NCBI GenBank assembly: GCA_905215635.1
Contig: CAJMQX010000017.1
Location: 1-9,897 of the forward strand
DNA length: 9,897 nucleotides
Source of the DNA: an uncultured bacterium
Lineage (GTDB): Bacteria > Bacillota_I > Bacilli_A > RF39 > UBA660
Direction of reading: 5' to 3'
Shown here: piece after piece, positions 6,010 to 9,897 of the stretch
Numbering within the stretch: the first letter of the stretch is position 1
Layout: every line of letters starts with the position of its first letter
Position numbers and translations under genes: made by a program
Notes under the pieces: generated by a model
Database searches by the model: none
What the model saw: the letters and a program-made list of their open reading frames with translations, nothing else
Told to the model about the DNA's origin: nothing

Positions 6010-9000
6010 ATTATGTGTTTCTCCAGTAGTATTTGTAATATAGCTGTTTGCAACATCACCACTGATATTTGAACCTCCAAAGGCATTGCTAATTGAAGAC
6101 TCACCAAGAAATACATTAGTTGTAGGAGCGCCTGCTTCACTTCCACCACCATATAAATTTTTAATATATCCTGAATTGGCATATATGTTTGTTGTAGTAG
6201 TTTCAGCTTTTAGTCCGCCTCCATAGACATTTTCTTGAATACCTCCTAGTATGTTGATATTTGATTCTGTAGTAGTTCCGCCTTGATTATTTCCACCATA
6301 AACGTTTTTTGTATTTGCATCATTAACGGTAATATTGGATTTTGGAATGTTTCCACGAATATTTGAGCCACCAAAGACGGTATCAACAGAGGATGATATT
6401 ATTACGTTGGTATTATTTTCAATTGATGTAGCTTCACCGCCTCCATAGACAGTACCAATGTTGCCCCCATTAATAGTTACATTAGTTATGCCTGTTGTTC
6501 CACCTTGATTGTTTCCACCATAGATTGTTTGTGAAGTTCCACCGGTAGTGATAATATTACTTGTATTTACTGTTCCAGTTAAATTAGAACCACCAAAAAT
6601 CAAGGTTGATGTTCCACCATTTAAATATACATTTGTTTCTTTGGCAGAGGTTTCATTTCCGCCTCCATAGGTTTCACTAATCTCTCCGCCATTTATAATA
6701 ACTTCTATTTTACCATTAGGGGTGCCTTTTTTATCATTTCCACCAAAAACTTTTGTAATATGTCCATCATTAATGGTTACTTTGATGTTTCCTAAAACGT
6801 ATGGTGTATATGTATCATTTCCTTGTCCACCACCAAAAACATTAGTTATTATACCTTTATTAATAGTTAATGTTGTTCCATTATTAGATAGGGTTGTAGT
6901 ATTAGTTGTGCCATTGACTGTTCCATAAGCGCTACCTCCATATATCGAATTATTTATGATTGGAGTATATGAGCTAGCATTATCACCAATGGTAATGTTA
7001 ACGGCATTTTTTACATAGGTTCCGTTGCTTGTAGAATCTTTTCCACCTTTTCCGCCACCATAGATTGAATTTGATATTTCTCCACCAAGCATAGTTATAT
7101 CAACTGCGCCATAAATTGTTCCCATGATGTTACTACCACCATACATACTGCCAGCGATGACGCCGCCATTCATTTCGATGTTTACGTTTGCTGTTTTAGA
7201 AGCAGAACCAGCTCCATTTTTATTTCCACCGCCATAAACATCACCTTTAATAATTCCACCATTTATTGCTATAGTGGTATTTGATGTGTTGCTTGAACTA
7301 CTTATTCCAGTGGCTCCATAATTACCACCACCGTAGACATTTCTTTTGATTAAAGCATTTCCATCAACAATAATTGTTGAATTATCACATGAACCAATCG
7401 ATGATACAGATGAATTGCCATTACCATTGCCAAAAACGCTACCACTTTCGGCTCCCCAAAGGGTATTGTTGTTATCAATATATTCGGTTTTTCCAATAAT
7501 AGCATTTCCTCCAATATATAAATAAGAACTTCCTTTAAGTGTGCCATCACCATCATTACCATCAACACCATTTGAACCACCAAATACACTATAATTAATA
7601 GTACCACCGGTTACTTGTATGATACGATTTCCATAGGTAGCACTGGTACCGGCACCGCCAGTTATTTCATCTATTTCGCCACCTGTTACATAAATATATA
7701 TATCGTTATAATTATTACGATTACTAGAGCTTATTGGGCCACCAATTAGGTTATAAATATATCCACCTTGAACAATTACTTGTCTTACAGCGTACTGAGT
7801 ACCTCCGAATCTACCTCCTACGTATATTCCTGTTGATAAATCATGTTTACTTGTACCAAAACTACCACTTTTTATAATTAAATCAAATATTTTATCACTT
7901 GAAGTAGTACTATTAGTATTGGCATAAACATTACTACCCCATGAACCTGAGGCACAATAATATACTTTTAGATTATTGTTATTGTTATTAACACGATCAT
8001 AATCATTACCATAGATGCTTTTATTATTAAGATAAACCGTGTTAATTCTCCAGGTGCTTGAGTTAGCTCCTGTAGATAAGGAAATTGAATTATATAGACC
8101 ACTTTCAATAATTACTTTATATTTTGCAGGATTTCCACTACTTCCAGTACTAGTATTATTTCCTCCTAAAATAGAACGTAAATTATAATAATTTCTAGTA
8201 CTAGTTATACCACGACCTAGTTTAACATTGTTATAGTTCCCATAAAGCACTCCACTTGTTGTATTATTGTTGGGTGGATTATATATATTGTTAACGTTAT
8301 TGGGATAATACATTGTAACATTTTCAATAGTAGTGTCTTGATAACAGTTTATTGCGGATTCAACCCTCCAGGTAGCATTGTATTTCTGATGATTGTGTAG
8401 ACTTGTTAGGGTAAATGGATAATCCCCATTATTTTGCCATGATTGGCTAATATCACGATTTAATACTAAAATATTAGTATCTCTTGTAGTAAGATAATAA
8501 TACTCATAATTAGATTGATATATCTCTTCATTTCCATCAGAATCATAATATTGAACTAATTCATAATAAGTACATCCACTATTGGTATTACATGTTCCTG
8601 AGGTTTGGATTTCTCCTAAATTGTTATAGTAGCCAATTATAGAGGCGTATCTAGGAATAGTTACTTTACGATAATAATTAGCCATATGAACGTTATCATA
8701 TTCTTGACTTGGTGTTGGAGAGATGGGAGGCGTTGGAAGGCTTGTTGCTCTTGTCATGGTGCCATTTATTAATAAATAATATTCACCATTTTGATATAAT
8801 GTTTCATTTTCTAATCTTCTATAGTAGGTACAACCACCCCAACTATAACATGTTCCGCTATTTTGATATTCTCCAGAGGAATTATAATATCCTGCATAAC
8901 TTTCCCACATACCAACTGTTACTTTACTAAAATAATAAGTTCCAGATTCTATTTGATGCATTTCAGCGGTTTTAAGACTACTAATAGCATTATTAAAATC

Positions 9001-9669
9001 TGTTTCTACATTAACAATTGTAGCATCTATCCAGCTAGCATTAAATGTAATATCAATTTTGTCTGGTTTATTATTTGTATAAGTTACTGGTATTTTAGCA
9101 TAACGCTCATAAAAATTACTATTATATGTTAAAAAGGCTCCACGATATTTAGTAAACCAACCATTAAATCCTAGGTTCGTTGGTCTATCGGTAAACGGAT
9201 TATCTATTAATTCTATATCTATGTAGTCATCAGTTAAGTCTTCTTTTGTATTATTGTCGTTAATATAATATGTTTTAAAATATATATATGTGTCTTGTCT
9301 TTCTGTTAGAGAAACATAACCAACATTTCCTGATAGATCATCACTTGAATACGTAATTTTTACTTGAACAAGATTATTATCACTATAAATATTTTTGTTA
9401 ATTTTGGTAGGAATTTGGCCATCGTTAGTGGTATAGTTTAATCCCATATAATAATTATAATCTGATTCTAATTCATTTACATATACTTTATTTTCAAATA
9501 CTCTACTAGTAATATAATCGGGATCTGTTTCATAATCAATAGTATGTTCTCCAAAGGTAATGGTATATGCAATATTTCCAGCTATAAGAATTAAAGTAAT
9601 GACTAATAGTGTTAAAAGACGATATTTATTAATTTTATTTTTAGGTAATTTATTAATAAATTTTTTCAT
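5671..9669 (-). CDS. giant repeat surface protein (adhesin-like), N-terminal part up to the in-frame TGA
   Basis: This is a predicted cell-surface adhesin-like protein, 1332 residues up to the TGA; an alternative GTG start at 9678 adds three. Residues 1-17 are basic and about 18-38 form one hydrophobic segment, a Sec signal peptide or uncleaved signal-anchor. Residues about 160-213 resemble an InlB B-repeat/Listeria-Bacteroides repeat (GFNGW near the start, NASW at the end). Two tandem modules with paired cysteines (about 254-283 and 342-370) are joined by a Pro-rich linker. From about residue 500 the chain becomes a beta-strand repeat array. Eighteen units carry Y/F-GG-G/S/N-N, many 24-25 residues long with an Asn/Thr-rich strand and often GG before the next unit, as in right-handed beta-solenoids. 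A CBM2-like sandwich occupies about 1240-1332 and ends at the TGA. The frame continues unchanged beyond it, so this is probably only the first half of one protein. The adhesin role is inferred from architecture. Confidence 0.85.
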   Translation of the reverse strand: MKKFINKLPKNKINKYRLLTLLVITLILIAGNIAYTITFGEHTIDYETDPDYITSRVFENKVYVNELESDYNYYMGLNYTTNDGQIPTKINKNIYSDNNLVQVKITYSSDDLSGNVGYVSLTERQDTYIYFKTYYINDNNTKEDLTDDYIDIELIDNPFTDRPTNLGFNGWFTKYRGAFLTYNSNFYERYAKIPVTYTNNKPDKIDITFNASWIDATIVNVETDFNNAISSLKTAEMHQIESGTYYFSKVTVGMWESYAGYYNSSGEYQNSGTCYSWGGCTYYRRLENETLYQNGEYYLLINGTMTRATSLPTPPISPTPSQEYDNVHMANYYRKVTIPRYASIIGYYNNLGEIQTSGTCNTNSGCTYYELVQYYDSDGNEEIYQSNYEYYYLTTRDTNILVLNRDISQSWQNNGDYPFTLTSLHNHQKYNATWRVESAINCYQDTTIENVTMYYPNNVNNIYNPPNNNTTSGVLYGNYNNVKLGRGITSTRNYYNLRSILGGNNTSTGSSGNPAKYKVIIESGLYNSISLSTGANSSTWRINTVYLNNKSIYGNDYDRVNNNNNNLKVYYCASGSWGSNVYANTNSTTSSDKIFDLIIKSGSFGTSKHDLSTGIYVGGRFGGTQYAVRQVIVQGGYIYNLIGGPISSSNRNNYNDIYIYVTGGEIDEITGGAGTSATYGNRIIQVTGGTINYSVFGGSNGVDGNDGDGTLKGSSYLYIGGNAIIGKTEYIDNNNTLWGAESGSVFGNGNGNSSVSSIGSCDNSTIIVDGNALIKRNVYGGGNYGATGISSSSNTSNTTIAINGGIIKGDVYGGGNKNGAGSASKTANVNIEMNGGVIAGSMYGGSNIMGTIYGAVDITMLGGEISNSIYGGGKGGKDSTSNGTYVKNAVNITIGDNASSYTPIINNSIYGGSAYGTVNGTTNTTTLSNNGTTLTINKGIITNVFGGGQGNDTYTPYVLGNIKVTINDGHITKVFGGNDKKGTPNGKIEVIINGGEISETYGGGNETSAKETNVYLNGGTSTLIFGGSNLTGTVNTSNIITTGGTSQTIYGGNNQGGTTGITNVTINGGNIGTVYGGGEATSIENNTNVIISSSVDTVFGGSNIRGNIPKSNITVNDANTKNVYGGNNQGGTTTESNINILGGIQENVYGGGLKAETTTTNIYANSGYIKNLYGGGSEAGAPTTNVFLGESSISNAFGGSNISGDVANSYITNTTGETHNSADVQVTYGESTQHDPSSTDYISSQEISVNIQNKGPNTITKWDLYLFTSEGFIANNWSSATIENTNDGYHINEINQYYGTNTINSNNTYQFSFHVHSNVSYEEFKIYNYYFI
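8560..8910 (-). repeat. two tandem Cys-pair modules in the N-terminal region
   Basis: Two copies of the pattern GYYN-x-x-GE-x-Q-x-SGTC, five residues, CTYY are encoded, followed by an acidic stretch and a Tyr-rich strand (LYQNGEYYLL in the first, IYQSNYEYYYL in the second). Each has a C-x5-C pair that could form a small disulfide loop once exported. A linker rich in Pro, Ser and Thr separates them. I do not recognise the module. Confidence 0.6.
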
Positions 9670-9680
9670 TATAAACACTA

Positions 9681-9686
9681 TCCTTT
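9681..9686 (-). promoter_or_regulatory. ribosome binding site that favours the ATG at 9669
   Basis: The minus strand reads AAAGGA, TAGTGTTTATA, ATG. The Shine-Dalgarno AAAGGA lies 11 nt before the ATG at 9669 but only 2 nt before the GTG at 9678. The GTG is therefore too close, and the ATG start (protein beginning MKKFINK) is preferred. Confidence 0.65.
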
Positions 9687-9704
9687 CATTTAATTAGAAG
9701 TATG

Positions 9705-9733
9705 CACATAGGTATAATACTTATAAATATGTG
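9705..9733 (-). promoter_or_regulatory. AU-rich hairpin in the 5' leader
   Basis: Within the leader the arms CACATA and TATGTG (9728-9733 and 9705-9710) enclose a second pair, TATAA and TTATA. A symmetric 2x2 internal loop separates the two pairs and a 3-nt loop closes the inner one. That gives 11 base pairs, mostly A-U, ending about 18 nt upstream of the ribosome binding site. It could affect mRNA stability or translation, or simply reflect base composition. It resembles no riboswitch class I recognise and has no U-tract, so it is not a terminator. Confidence 0.3.
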
Positions 9734-9783
9734 ATTGTATTTTGAATTTTTTCTATTTTTATTATGTATAATTATTCATTATA

Positions 9784-9812
9784 ATTATATCATAAATTAA
9801 TTTTGATGTAAA
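9784..9812 (-). promoter_or_regulatory. sigma-A-type promoter of the giant surface protein
   Basis: On the minus strand, TTTACA (9807-9812, five of six matches to the -35 consensus) is followed after exactly 17 bases by TATAAT (9784-9789, a perfect -10). Transcription would start near 9777, leaving a 5' leader of about 108 nt before the ATG at 9669. It is the only good promoter seen upstream of the large gene. No other gene is visible between the putative upstream terminator and this site. Confidence 0.75.
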
Positions 9813-9877
9813 TTAATTTGTTGTTTTTTGAAATAGAAAAACTGTAATGATACAATTGATGTGAAACAATTCTATAT

Positions 9878-9897
9878 AAAAAAAGTGATTCAAGTTG
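9878..9897 (-). terminator. 3' half of an intrinsic terminator of an upstream gene (cut by window edge)
   Basis: Read on the minus strand, the first bases of the window are C, AACTT, GAATCACTT and then more T, giving seven T in all. GAATCACTT running into a T tract is the usual 3' arm plus U-tract of a rho-independent terminator. The 5' arm (AAGTGATTC) would lie just outside the window, with only its last C visible at 9897 and AACTT as the loop. This implies that the gene before the giant protein is also on the minus strand and ends just beyond the edge. The missing arm is inferred, not seen. Confidence 0.4.

Larger units (their letters stand above)
4330..7600 (-). repeat. array of about 33 Y/F-G-G-G-N beta-solenoid repeat units
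   Basis: Units follow a strand-then-Y/F-G-G-x-N pattern, many of them 24-26 residues (72-78 nt) and some longer. I count about 18 before the CBM2-like insertion and 15 after it, including degenerate forms such as VFGNGNG, VYAGGNG and IFGSGNA. Between about 6640 and 5530 there is a higher-order period of three to four units: FGGSN-x-x-G, then YGGNN-Q/E-GGTT, then one or two YGGG units. Nucleotide identity between units is generally low, which suggests an old array. The exception is a block near 5036-5302. The expected fold is a right-handed parallel beta-helix that extends the protein away from the cell. Confidence 0.8.

Noticed and set aside
6722..6928. Plus-strand ORF of 68 codons rich in Pro-Pro-Lys-Thr
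   Set aside because: The Pro-rich pattern is the reverse complement of the Gly-Gly-Gly repeat codons, a shadow of the solenoid array.
4330..7600. CRISPR array
   Set aside because: The periodicity is protein-level, codon-phased and degenerate at the DNA level; there are no identical repeats with unique spacers and no cas genes.
7350..7607. Minus-strand ORF of 85 codons (and a similar one at 5991-6182)
   Set aside because: These are alternate-frame readings of the repeat array with Val/Leu/Ile/Met-biased composition created by Asn/Thr/Gly codons, with no independent signals.
8709..9132. Overlapping plus-strand ORFs of 73 and 89 codons
   Set aside because: They are antisense to the Cys-module region of the giant protein, overlap each other and show no start signals.
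9713..9718. Plus-strand -10 (TATAAT) for a divergent gene
   Set aside because: There is no acceptable -35 at the right distance and no plus-strand gene follows.

Overview
The window is strongly AT-rich and every supportable gene lies on the minus strand, so it reads from right to left. Good Shine-Dalgarno sites, tight gene spacing, a secreted giant repeat protein with a Gram-positive-style N-terminus and an InlB B-repeat-like domain suggest a low-GC member of the Firmicutes/Tenericutes, probably an uncultured gut Bacilli lineage such as the RF39/Mollicutes-related groups. This placement is inference, as no marker gene is present.

Layout on the minus strand. At the right edge (9878-9897) is what looks like the 3' half of an upstream gene's intrinsic terminator. 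A strong sigma-A-type promoter (9784-9812) and a leader of about 108 nt containing an AU-rich hairpin follow. Then comes one very long reading frame (9669 to 1717, 2651 codons including the stop) for a giant surface protein. Its order is: membrane anchor or signal peptide, InlB-like domain, two tandem Cys-pair modules, then about 33 beta-solenoid units built on Y/F-G-G-G-N, then a long non-repetitive C-terminal beta-rich part. A CBM2-like beta-sandwich is inserted between solenoid units 18 and 19. The frame is open from end to end except for one in-frame TGA (5671-5673), which lies at the end of the CBM2-like domain where TGG would read naturally. On paper this splits the gene into an N-terminal product of 1332 residues and a C-terminal stretch of 1317 codons. 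Many gene callers would start that stretch only at the ATG at 4902 and so lose 256 coding codons.

Thirteen bases after the giant frame comes a 35-codon ORF (1596-1703). Its stop overlaps the start of a 499-residue Lys/Glu-rich, coiled-coil, apparently cytoplasmic protein (100-1599). The three genes look like one operon. After that, a perfect 14-bp palindrome overlaps the -35 of a new extended -10 promoter (55-83), which drives a gene whose first 12 codons (1-37) encode a signal-peptide-like start.

The likely role of the locus is cell-surface adhesion or glycan binding by the giant protein. The functions of the two small downstream products cannot be read from sequence. The main points for follow-up are the single in-frame TGA, the domain insertion that keeps the higher-order repeat register, and the operator-like palindrome.
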